In this document: positions 25,117 through 33,817 of the stretch, in pieces
Numbering within the stretch: the stretch's first letter is position 1
Layout of the letters: the number at the start of each line of letters is the position of its first letter
Origin: Tetranychus cinnabarinus
Taxonomy: Eukaryota > Arthropoda > Arachnida > Trombidiformes > Tetranychidae
Direction of reading: 5' to 3'
Length of the DNA: 64,000 bases
Assembly (NCBI GenBank): GCA_022266195.1
Contig: WHVY01000008.1
Location: forward strand, 3,471,501-3,535,500
Translations under genes and position numbers: made by a program
Notes under the pieces: generated by a model
Database searches by the model: none
The model's input: only the letters and a program-made list of their open reading frames with translations
Told to the model about the DNA's origin: nothing

Positions 25117-25808
25117 TACTTTAGTTGATGATTTGGAGAAACTTTTGAAACTTTTTAAACGTATCCGAATGATTGTAAAACTAAACTAAGTTCATATTGA
25201 CCACAAATTTAATTAAACTTTAACTATTGCAATCTAGACAGGATTCAGGAACTAGACTGGATGAACTTCTTTTGTTTTTCTTTTTGATTCAAACTGATTT
25301 TATCTTGTAGATATTTCCTCATTTGCTTTTTATTTCTTTTTGATACGTGACTTTTTCACTTATCAAACAGGGAAATGTTGATCAATTTACCTTCCAGCTA
25401 TCCTGATGTTATCTATATTGTTCAATAGTCTTAGTTGATTTGATCTCTTTTTTTATGAATTTCGAATTTTTCATTCTCATTTTCAAATGTCTTTGCATAT
25501 TTATGTTTTGGAGGACGTATTTTTTAATAGGTACGTGCGACATATCGTCCTTCCTCATTTTTTGTCCTGAAAACGATTATACAATTATCATATCGAATAT
25601 TAATTAACATAATTGTATGGTTTATTCTTCACTGATTTTTGTATAAATACTCAGTTTTGGATCGACTAAATCATCAGTTCATGTTCAACTTTCATTCAAC
25701 ATTGTGAATCAACGTTCTTTTATTGAAAGTTACAAAGTTAACTCTAACCGTTAATTTGCTTTACTATGTCCAGCCGTCTTTTGACTTAAAGTTAAGTTGC
25801 TGTATTTT
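25117..25808. other. Non-coding stretch in the Polinton left arm
   Basis: About 690 AT-rich bases upstream of the minisatellite. A TATA-like GTATAAATAC lies at 25641-25650 and could start a rightward transcript through the repeat. No ATG-initiated gene is visible. Confidence 0.4.
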
Positions 25809-26015
25809 GGTCTTTGGCTGTCTCGATTTCTTGCTGTCTTCTTGGTCTTTGGCTGTCTCGATTTCTTGCTGTCTTCTTGGTCTTTGGCTATCTCGATTTC
25901 TTGCTGTCTTCTTGGTCTTTGGCTATCTCGATTTCTTGCTGTCTTCTTGGTCTTTGGCTATCTCGATTTCTTGCTGTCTTCTTGGTCTTTGGCTATCTCG
26001 ATTTCTTGCTGTTTG
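25809..26015 (+). repeat. 35-bp minisatellite, about six copies
   Basis: Units such as GGTCTTTGGCTATCTCGATT plus TCTTGCTGTCTTCTT repeat every 35 bases (TCTTT at 25811, 25846, 25881, 25916, 25951 and 25986). Copies differ by one G/A change. Decayed copies continue to about 26145. As 35 is not a multiple of three, three successive copies use all three frames, and all are open. None of these frames has an ATG start in or near the array, so I do not call a protein. Confidence 0.9.
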
Positions 26016-26242
26016 GGGAATCTTTGGTTTGTTTGCTGCCTTTTTGGTCTTAAACTCTCTCGATTAATAGCTGTCTTTGTAATCTTTGGATTGGTTGCTG
26101 TCTTTTCTATCTTTTGAATTTTTGGATTGATTGCTGTCTTGCTGTACCTAGTTGGTCCAGCTTTGGTTAAATTCGGTTCTTTTTTCTGGATTGATAATTC
26201 GATTTTGGTTTATCTTCATCTTCAAAAAAAAGCTGCTTTTTC

Positions 26243-26250
26243 TATATATA
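26243..26250 (+). promoter_or_regulatory. TATA-like box upstream of the PC4-like gene
   Basis: TATATATA, 85 bases before the start codon at 26336. Confidence 0.35.
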
Positions 26251-26335
26251 TTCAATTGTATTTTCATTTTGAATTGTTTTTGTTATTTTTACTGTTATTT
26301 GTTATTTTTGATTGTGATTATCACATCTCTTAAGT

Positions 26336-26896
26336 ATGTCTGTATCCTCACAAATTCTTAGTTCACAACCTATCAGCAAAAAGATACCGAAAAAGAAGAA
26401 CAAGAAGCCAACTACTGAAATTGAACTTATTGAAGTTCCTAATTCAGCACAGCAAATGTCGATCAACATGAACGAAACTCTTAAACGAAAAGTTGATGCT
26501 TTTAAGGTTCCTAAATTGCCAGGACACTTAAGTAGCTCTTCTTCTTCTTCTTCTTCGTCGTCGCCTTCCAGCTCTGATTCAGAATCCCAGGCGAAGAAAT
26601 CGAAGAAGAAGAAGCAATATGATAACAAACCCATTGAAGTTGACTTATCCAGAATACCTGGTAACGCTAATAGAAATGATGCGCCACCTTTCGATGACAG
26701 AGATGCATTCACTGCTTCTTCGAACCTTATTTTCTTCACGGTTCCTACATCAAAAGGTAGAATCGGTCATTTCAGAAAATATTGGTTCAAAGAGTCAAAG
26801 CCTCAAGTCAGCTATTATGGTGGAGACATTGGTAAAGATCAAGTTCCTGGACTGATTGATTGGCTTCGTCGAACCTATGACAACTGGGACAAATGA
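26336..26896 (+). CDS. Candidate PC4/Sub1-like transcription coactivator encoded by the Polinton
   Basis: 186 residues, ATG start. The N-terminal half is basic (a KKIPKKKNKK cluster near 16-25), followed by a Ser run with SDSES and another basic cluster KKSKKKK, which together look like a nuclear signal. The last 60 residues contain FFTVPTSKGRIGHFRKYWFK, which follows the PC4 pattern V-x(3)-KG(K/R)-x(3)-(I/F)-R-x-YW, and a GxDIxKDQV stretch where PC4 has GISLxxEQW. Known PC4 proteins bind single-stranded DNA and assist RNA polymerase II initiation through TBP/TFIIA. The Ser-rich plus Lys-rich leader also resembles PC4. This is remote, pattern-based similarity; a capsid or DNA-binding protein of another family is possible. 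It sits in the same element as a TBP homolog. Confidence 0.45.
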   Translation: MSVSSQILSSQPISKKIPKKKNKKPTTEIELIEVPNSAQQMSINMNETLKRKVDAFKVPKLPGHLSSSSSSSSSSSPSSSDSESQAKKSKKKKQYDNKPIEVDLSRIPGNANRNDAPPFDDRDAFTASSNLIFFTVPTSKGRIGHFRKYWFKESKPQVSYYGGDIGKDQVPGLIDWLRRTYDNWDK

Positions 26897-27711
26897 TCAT
26901 TATAGTGACATGGTATCTGGATAATAAATGGATGTACGGATTTTGATTTCAATTGTATTGATTTCACCTGACCAAAATTTGATATTTTTTTGTGTAACAT
27001 TTCTATTGTATTGTGTGTTTTATATTTGCTTATTACACTGTGTTCAGAAATGAACATTTGTCTCGTCATTCTCATTAAACAAAATTGCATTATAATTTTG
27101 TCTATCTATTTTAATTCTTCGTGCTGAATTCGTTGCGTGGAGTAACAACTAATCAATTTGATTTTTGTTGTAAATGTATGGCTTCAGATTTTCTTCAAAT
27201 TGATTTGCCGTTTATGTTTTTTTTTTTGCTTTGAATATCATTCTGTATTAATGAATTTGTCATCACGGTAAAAAATGTTGAAAAAATACCTATCGCGAAT
27301 AATTTGCTTTAAACTGTGCAGTAATCTTTGTCAACTATTGATCGTTTTTCAATTGGCGGGGGTTGGTGGGGGTTTAAGAGTTTTCATTCAATTGACCTTC
27401 TTGATCTTTACCGATCATTATTGATCATTTAACAATTATTTTCTTTGTTGATTACTTAAGATTTTTTTGTGGGGAGTGTAATTAGTATAAAGAGTGTGCA
27501 ATTTTTGTGAGATAAAGTTTATTTCCCATTTGAATATCAATCTGAATTGGTTGATTTCTTGTCAGAGTACAAAATATTTGAAATATCTTCTCGCATAATT
27601 TGAGCCAGAAAAGAGTTATACTTATTTAAATCTTAACTGAGGACTGCATGTGAGTTGAGAGGTGACTGTATGACTTGATGGACCATGCTTGATCATTTTG
27701 CATTAATTAAT
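26897..27711. other. Non-coding stretch with a diverged direct repeat
   Basis: About 815 bases with no gene. Two related segments of about 75 bases begin GAATATCA at 27233 and 27532; both run through a CTTCTCGCATAATTTG-like end. GTATAAAGAGTG at about 27485 is a possible TATA box with no ATG frame after it. The duplication may be a leftover of a copied promoter or gene. Confidence 0.4.
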
Positions 27712-27721
27712 TATATAAGAA
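27712..27721 (+). promoter_or_regulatory. TATATAAGAA box before the coiled-coil gene
   Basis: Member of the recurrent T(G/A)TATAAGA(A) set of this element; 33 bases separate it from the ATG at 27755. Confidence 0.55.
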
Positions 27722-27754
27722 TATTTGCTCCGCAAACTTGTAGCAAAATTCATA

Positions 27755-28045
27755 ATGAGTGAACAAAATACCAGTGAATCTTTGAAAAAATTTAATGCAG
27801 AATTGTTAGCTGAAAATCATGAATTACAAAATAAGTGTACGTTATACGAGAAAAAGATTACATCTTTGAACCAATATTTGGAAAAACAAAATAGTTTACT
27901 GAGTTTTTATGACTTTTTAGATTTAAAGTCGTTAGATCGTTACGTGAAATTACTTGAAGAGCTTCCAGTCAAGATAATTGAAAATTTATATGATTTGAAA
28001 CAAGAAAAAGAACGTAAAAGAATTGAAAATCTTGATCCGAGATAA
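27755..28045 (+). CDS. Small coiled-coil protein of the Polinton, unknown
   Basis: 96 residues from the ATG at 27755 (MSEQNTSESL). I prefer this start because a TATATAAGAA box lies 33 bases upstream and the frame before it has no ATG. Residues 10-50 show a heptad-like pattern of Leu and Asn/Lys, so a coiled coil is likely; the C-terminal end is basic. No family recognised. Its stop is 12 bases from the end of the convergent dUTPase gene. Confidence 0.55.
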   Translation: MSEQNTSESLKKFNAELLAENHELQNKCTLYEKKITSLNQYLEKQNSLLSFYDFLDLKSLDRYVKLLEELPVKIIENLYDLKQEKERKRIENLDPR

Positions 28046-28057
28046 TGTTAATTGTTA

Positions 28058-28903
28058 TTAACGGTTTCCAGTAGATCCAAATCCGAGTGAACCACGTTCA
28101 GTCTTCAAGGGCTCTCCCAAAATGGATGTTGCATTGACTTGAGCTGCATTTTTAACGAAGATAATTTTCGCAATTTTTTCGCCTCTTTCGATGAAAATTG
28201 GCATGTTTGATCGATTATGCAACATAATCGTAACTTCATCATCATCTGGTTCAGCATTGATTATTGTTTCAATGCAGTCAACACCTTGAAGAGCCAAATC
28301 AACTTTACCAGAAATATAACCATAAGCTTTTGATGAAAAGATGAATTTGACCCCAGTCATGATATTTTTCCTGGACTTTGGTTGCATTAGAAAGGCTGCA
28401 TCTGCAATGAAATCGAAAGATACACTGTCTTCTGTGTACTTCTCTGGTAGACGAGTGTTTGGTTCTTTTCTTACAACCAAAATCGACTCCTCATCAGGTT
28501 GTTCAATTGCATTTAAGTCAGTTATCTCTAACATTTTACCAGTGTGAAAGAATTCAAAAATCACCTGTGCAAATCGATCGCCTTCTTTGATTTGCAAATC
28601 CTCATCCGAATTATTGATGACCAGAACTTTCACTTCTCCAGTGTAATCTGGGTCGATCACTCCTGCTCCAACATCGATACCACGAATAGCGTAAGATGAT
28701 CTAGGGGCTAAGCGAGCATAAGTTCCTAATGGCATCATGAATGATAATCCAGTATTCACTAATGATCGATCTCCGGATCGGATGAAAGTATGATCAGGAC
28801 TATACAGATCAAATCCAGCAGCGTGTCTGGACCCTCGGATAGGATGTTTAGCTCTTGGGTTGAGTTTGACAAAAGCAATTTGTTTTGACAAGTTAATAGC
28901 CAT
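28058..28903 (-). CDS. dut: Double-domain dUTPase encoded by the Polinton
   Basis: 281 residues from the ATG at 28903. dUTPase hydrolyses dUTP to dUMP and pyrophosphate, keeping uracil out of newly made DNA. Motifs 1-4 lie in the first domain: AGFDLYS (29-35), PRSSYAIR (67-74), GVIDPDYTGEV (81-91) and GDRFAQVIF (108-116). Motif 5, RGSLGFGSTG (270-279), sits at the extreme C-terminus after a second, degenerate dUTPase-like domain (about 156-251) that keeps a motif 3-to-4 pattern (IMLHNRSNMPI, GEKIAKIIF) but lacks motifs 1 and 2. Ordinary trimeric dUTPases are about 150 residues. Herpesviruses also have double-length monomeric enzymes with motif 5 at the end. The longer frame to 29020 would begin upstream of the TATA box, so I chose 28903. 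The gene runs leftward, opposite to the polymerase. Confidence 0.92.
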   Translation of the reverse strand: MAINLSKQIAFVKLNPRAKHPIRGSRHAAGFDLYSPDHTFIRSGDRSLVNTGLSFMMPLGTYARLAPRSSYAIRGIDVGAGVIDPDYTGEVKVLVINNSDEDLQIKEGDRFAQVIFEFFHTGKMLEITDLNAIEQPDEESILVVRKEPNTRLPEKYTEDSVSFDFIADAAFLMQPKSRKNIMTGVKFIFSSKAYGYISGKVDLALQGVDCIETIINAEPDDDEVTIMLHNRSNMPIFIERGEKIAKIIFVKNAAQVNATSILGEPLKTERGSLGFGSTGNR

Positions 28904-28993
28904 TGTTGATTGAGAAAATATAACTGAATATATCACTTTTAGTTTGGTCAATGAAGAAAGAAGTGAATATGACATTTTTGCAGTAATCTGCCG

Positions 28994-29003
28994 ACTATAT
29001 ATA
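28994..29003 (-). promoter_or_regulatory. TATA box of the dUTPase gene
   Basis: CTATATATAG, about 91 bases upstream of the chosen start codon. It does not share the TATAAGAA form seen before other genes of the element. Confidence 0.55.
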
Positions 29004-29020
29004 GTATGAAATAAAGTCAC

Positions 29021-29537
29021 GCCTTCTCATTCGGTCGAATTATTTTAAAACTTATTTACATATTAAAACTTATTAGTTACTTGCTCCAATTGATTAATAA
29101 GCTGAATTCAATTTAATCTTATTGATCTAAGGACTTTGTAAAGTTTTTCATGGTCAGAAATAAGGAAATCTTAACCAAATGTGTAGACCTCCAGGCAAAA
29201 TTAAATGTTAAAAATTCATATCTGGGTTGCATATTTACATTATTGAATAGAAGTTCAATCCGGATTTTCATCATTTTTGCAGATTTATTCATCATGTATG
29301 AGTAAATCTGAGAAAGTATTGCATCATGATAAATTCATCACGTTTTCTTTTGATGGCTCAGAATGATGTTAATATTTTAGATTTTGTGTGATAAAATATT
29401 AATTTCGAGGAAATTCAAGATGAATTACACTAAATTTAATTATGAGTAACCTTGAAATAATTGATTAATTAATGTGGAAATGAGGAAATTTACGAATTTA
29501 ATATTTTTACATTACTTGTGAGCAAGTTACTAAAATG
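29021..29537. promoter_or_regulatory. Divergent region between dUTPase and DNA polymerase genes
   Basis: About 520 AT-rich bases with no gene, flanked by a TATA box on each side pointing outward. It probably controls the replication-type genes of the element. Confidence 0.45.
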
Positions 29538-29545
29538 TATATAAA
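29538..29545 (+). promoter_or_regulatory. TATA box of the polB gene
   Basis: TATATAAA, 50 bases before the ATG at 29596. Confidence 0.6.
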
Positions 29546-29595
29546 GTGAGAATTTTCAAAATTAAACTCAGTGTTGAATTCACTCTTGATTTGTA

Positions 29596-32500
29596 ATGTT
29601 GAAAACGAAAAGAAAATGTAAATTTTGTTCTAAGAAATTCAAAAAATTTATGAATTTGCTGCATCACGAAAAAATATGTGAAAATGATCGTAATGATGAT
29701 GTTATTGAATTAGATTTCACTCTGCCTGACGAATATTTCATACAGAAGTCTGCATTCAGCCGTTCTTTAAACGTTTTTGCTAAAAAATTTGATGAACAGA
29801 TTTTTGATATTGATTCAATTTTCAAGTCTGAAGAGAAAAATTTGCGAAAGATTTTTAAGAAATGTTTGAAACAACTCAAAGGAATAAAAGCTCAAATAAG
29901 TGTTTGCTGTGAATTCTACAAAAACGACGGCGATGAAGTTATTTGGTTGGATCCTCTTTTCTCCTCTTCAATGAAAGTTTTATCAACCATGGAACTTTTT
30001 GATGAATTTCTTCACGAATCTGCTCTCGAAATCCTGATCGATTTCGATAATTTTACACATAGAGGTAGTGGTTGGATGCTTCGAAAAGTCAACCTATTGG
30101 AAATACGAATTGGTAAATACATCGCACTCTCAGGAGGTTGTCTCTTTTGGAAACTACCCGAACAATTCTTAGCAAAAAGATGTGTAGTACAGCTACAAAC
30201 TTCAAGTAAGTGCTTTATGTGGAGTGTTTTAGCAGCTCTTCATCCAGCTGAAAACAATCCCGGTAGAATCTCTAATTATCAAAAATTCATTGATAATTAT
30301 GATTTTGATGGATTCACAGATGATGTCAAATTGGATCGTATCAAGTATTTTGCTCAGAAAAATTCGCTTTCAATCAATGTATATACATTGACTTATAGTG
30401 AAGAACTTGGTTTGTACCCTGTTCCTTTGTTCGTGAGCAAAGAACAAATGCCAAAACATGTGAATCTCTTGCTATACGGTCAACATTATTGGCCGATAAA
30501 AAATTTCAATAGATTCTGTGGTAGTAAACAATCAAGATATCATCATTTTTGTTATAATTGTATGACGGGATTTTCTACAAAAAAATCATTATGTGATCAT
30601 GTAGAAAACTGTAAAAACTTCAAGTCACAAAAAATTATCACTCCGGAAAAAGGTGCCAAGTTAAAATTTGATCAATTCTCAAAACAACTCAAATATCCTT
30701 TTGTAGTTTATGCAGATTTTGAAACTTTGTGTAAACCTGTCGAAACTAATCTTCACAAGCAAACATTCGAGTATCAAGAACATGTTCCATCAAGTTTCGG
30801 TTATGCAGTCGTTGATGCTTTTGGAAAAATTATTGAATACGATTCTTATCGTGGAGACAATGCCGGAAGAGTTTTTCTGCAATCAATGTGTAGATTGAGC
30901 GAAAAAATTCGAGACATGATCAGTGATCGTCAAAGAACATTCGTTATGACGCCAACAGATGAAGCAGCTTTTATAAATTGTGAGACGTGTCACATCTGTG
31001 AGATGCAGTTCGAAAACGATGACATAAAAGTGAAAGACCATGATCACATGACTGGTAAATACCGCGGAGCTGCTCACGTTAATTGCAATTTATCTTTGAA
31101 AATGCCTGATGATATTCCTGTAGTATTCCATAATCTTAAAAATTTCGATGCACATATTCTATTACAAGGAATCGAACGCAAAATGTTTGACAAAATTTCA
31201 ATTGTTCCGCAAAACATGGAAAAATACATTTCTTTCACGTTTGGTAAATTAAAATTCATTGATAGTTTTTCTTTCTTGAGTAGTTCTCTTGAAATTCTTG
31301 CTGCTGATTTAGAAGAAACTACTAAAAACCGTTACTTATCACAGTTATTTGATGTGAATGATCTGGATTTCGTATCAAAGAAAGCCAAACTTCCTTATGA
31401 CTATTTAGACAGTTTCGAACGTTTTTCTGAAACATGCATGCCTGGAATAGAGGATTTTGCAAATAAATTGAAATTTGAAAATCTAGATGAAGAAACTTAT
31501 CAAAATATGCTTAGTTTATGGAATCATTTCAAGGTGAAAAATCTTGGTCAATTTCAAGATATTTATCAGAAAATCGATGTTGCTTTGCTGGTTGCAGTGT
31601 TCGAAAATTTTAGAACAATCAGTATGACACAGTTCAATCTAGATCCACCCCATTTTTATTCAGCTCCTGGTCTTACATGGGCTGCAGCTTTGAAAAAAAC
31701 TAGAGCTGTCATTGATCTTTAACTGATGTTGACATGATTATGATGATTGAAAAGGGAGTAAGAGGTGGAATATCCTCAGCAATGTGCAGATATATAAAAG
31801 CTAATACACCGGGAACTTCAGAGTATGAAAGAGATAAACCCCCAAGTTTTCTCACATATCTCGATGTTAACAATTTATATGGTTATGCATTGCAACAAAA
31901 TATGCCAATTTCTGATTTCAAATGGGTCAAACCCAATAAATTTGATCATGTTTACACAAATTACATCGAAAAAGACCCGCAAGATTCAGATACAGGTTAT
32001 ATACTAGAAGTTGATCTTGATTATCCTGATGATCTACACGCAGCTCACAATGACTATCCCTTAGCTCCAGATAAATTGATTATCGATGATGATCTGTTGA
32101 GTGAATATCAAAACAAAATATTGCAAAGCACTGGATATAAAAGAACAAAAAGTATGAAATTAATCCCCTGTTTTCTGAAGAAGAAGAAATACGTTGTACA
32201 CTGTAAAAATCTATCTTATTATGTTAAACAAGGTTTGAAAGTCACTAAAATTCACAGAATAATTCAATTTGTTCAAAAACCATGGTTACGAGACTATATT
32301 CTTTTGTGTACAACTAAACGTCAAGAAAGTAAATCGGCATTCGAAAAAAATCTTTGGAAGCTCATGGTTAATGCGATTTATGGTAAATCTATCGAAGATG
32401 TTCGCAAACACACTGAATAAAACTGAGCTTTCACTTGATGGAGCTATGAAACAGATGCGAAGACCAATGTGTGAAAAGTTCTTTATTTTGGATGAAAATA

Positions 32501-33140
32501 AAGCACTCTTCAAGATGCGACGAAGAAAAGTTCATCTTAACAAGCCAATTTTTGTTGGGTTCACAGTTTTAGAGTTCTCTAAACTACACATATACCAATT
32601 ACATTATGATATTTTCAAGAAGTATTTTGGTGAATATATTGAACTGATTTATACTGATACTGACAGTTTAATATATCATATAAAAACAGATAATATATAC
32701 AATGATTTCAAGAAACTTCATTACATATTTGACTTTTCTGACTACCCTAAAGATCATTTTCAGGATTATCGACAGATATCCACAAGAAAAAACTTGGTTA
32801 TCTTAAAGATGAAATGAATGGAAAACACATTCTGGAGTTCATTGCATTGAAGCCAAAAGTTTATGCAATGAAGACTGAAGATTCAACTAAAAAAACTGCG
32901 AAAGGTGTGCAAAAGGCTGTTCTCAAAAGTATGGTCAGTTTGGATGACTATAAGACATCACTTTTCGAACTCAAACTATTCCATCATGATATGAGAGCGA
33001 TAAGAAGTAAAGGACATGCCATTAAATCCATTCAAACACATAAACTTGCACTTAATCCATTCGATGACAAACGTTACTTGAAACTAGATGGCGTTACTTC
33101 TTACGCATTTGGTCATTATGCAATCAACTGGAATAACTAA
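29596..33140 (+). pseudogene. polB: Protein-primed-type family B DNA polymerase of the Polinton, broken by three frameshifts
   Basis: The parts add up to nearly 1,180 codons, a normal Polinton PolB size. N-terminal part (29596-31722): a Cys/His finger (CKFCSKKF), a region with CFMWSVLAAL and GQHYWPIKN resembling a papain-like Cys-His pair, a second finger, exonuclease motif I (YADFETL, D374/E376), an endonuclease VII-like segment (DHDHMTGKYRG) and exonuclease motif II (FHNLKNFDAH). The second part (to 32420) carries polymerase motif A (YLDVNNLYGYAL) and motif B (KLMVNAIYGK). The third (to 32817) carries motif C (YTDTDSL). The fourth ends at 33140. Reading frame is lost near 31717 (short T run), near 32410 and near 32765. 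All catalytic motifs remain readable, so decay is recent or partly due to sequencing error. As it stands no full-length polymerase can be made. Confidence 0.95.
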
Positions 33141-33147
33141 ATACATG

Positions 33148-33157
33148 TGTATAAGAA
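33148..33157 (+). promoter_or_regulatory. TGTATAAGAA box before the membrane peptide / TBP-like pair
   Basis: Exact TGTATAAGAA, 29 bases before the ATG at 33187. Confidence 0.55.
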
Positions 33158-33186
33158 AATTTACTTTGTTATCTTATATAAACACT

Positions 33187-33306
33187 ATGAATAAAGAAAT
33201 TTGTTACACTATACTTATACTATGTGGTTTAATAATATTATTATTATATTCACAATATTCAATCAGCTTATACGCGTATCATGAACACAATTTTACCATC
33301 AGTTAA
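33187..33306 (+). CDS. Small single-pass membrane peptide (39 residues), tentative
   Basis: ATG-started frame with one hydrophobic segment (TILILCGLIILLLY, about 8-21) and a short polar tail. It begins 29 bases after a TGTATAAGAA box and overlaps the first 26 bases of the TBP-like gene in another frame. Small membrane proteins are common in adenovirus-like genomes. No family recognised; AT-rich DNA can give such frames by chance. Confidence 0.4.
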   Translation: MNKEICYTILILCGLIILLLYSQYSISLYAYHEHNFTIS

Positions 33307-33775
33307 AATCACTAATGTCGTTACATTATGGGATGTGAATACAAAGATTAATATAAATATAAAACCGAAAATAGGTAAAAAGAAATTCAACGCAGAGATA
33401 ATAAGAATTGGTAAGAATTGTTGCTTAGTTTTTGCGTCTGGAAAAGTGATAGCAACTGGATTCAAATCAATTGAGGAAACTCGAATGTTCGTGGTTTCAA
33501 TTTTCAAAAAAATTAACTTTGTTAAAGTCGTCAATATAACTGGAATCACCAAATTTGAAAATCCTATAAAAGTCAACGACATATTTCAGAGTGGGTTGAA
33601 GGTGATTTATGAGCCTGAACTTTTTCCAGCTCTAACATGGAAAGAAAATGGAACCTGCTTCGTTTACTATCCTAAAGGATCACTAATAATAACTGGTGCT
33701 AAGTCAATGAAACAATTATTTGAATCACATTTGCAATTTTGTTACAGATTTTGTAAACTTTCTTACAAAAATTAA
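33281..33775 (+). CDS. TATA-binding-protein homolog encoded by the Polinton
   Basis: 164 residues, intact, forming the two-repeat TBP saddle with almost no N-terminal extension. Repeat 1 (about 10-80) shows KKFNAEIIRIGKNCCLVFASG followed by TGFKSIEE; repeat 2 (about 83-160) shows VIYEPELFPALTW and then LIITGAKS. These match the TBP signatures RFxAVIMRI, LIFxSGK, TGAKS and YEPELFPGLIY. Of the four phenylalanines that TBP inserts into the DNA minor groove, three positions keep Phe (F36, F51, F115) and the fourth is Tyr (Y130). TBP nucleates promoter complexes for all three nuclear RNA polymerases. The gene lies between polB and the packaging ATPase, on their strand and in the element's AT-rich style, without introns. 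A role in transcribing the element's own genes is inference. A captured host TBP and an old viral lineage are both possible. Confidence 0.88.
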   Translation: MNTILPSVKITNVVTLWDVNTKININIKPKIGKKKFNAEIIRIGKNCCLVFASGKVIATGFKSIEETRMFVVSIFKKINFVKVVNITGITKFENPIKVNDIFQSGLKVIYEPELFPALTWKENGTCFVYYPKGSLIITGAKSMKQLFESHLQFCYRFCKLSYKN

Positions 33776-33785
33776 TGTATAAGAA
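33776..33785 (+). promoter_or_regulatory. TGTATAAGAA box before the ATPase gene
   Basis: Exact TGTATAAGAA that overlaps the end of the TBP-like gene region and lies 32 bases before the ATG at 33818. Confidence 0.6.
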
Positions 33786-33817
33786 ATGATTTTGTAATAA
33801 ACTGAAGCTTCAAAATA

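Noticed and set aside
25723..26117. Three overlapping open frames in different phases with Leu/Ser/Phe-rich products
   Set aside because: They are the 35-bp minisatellite read in different frames; none begins with ATG.
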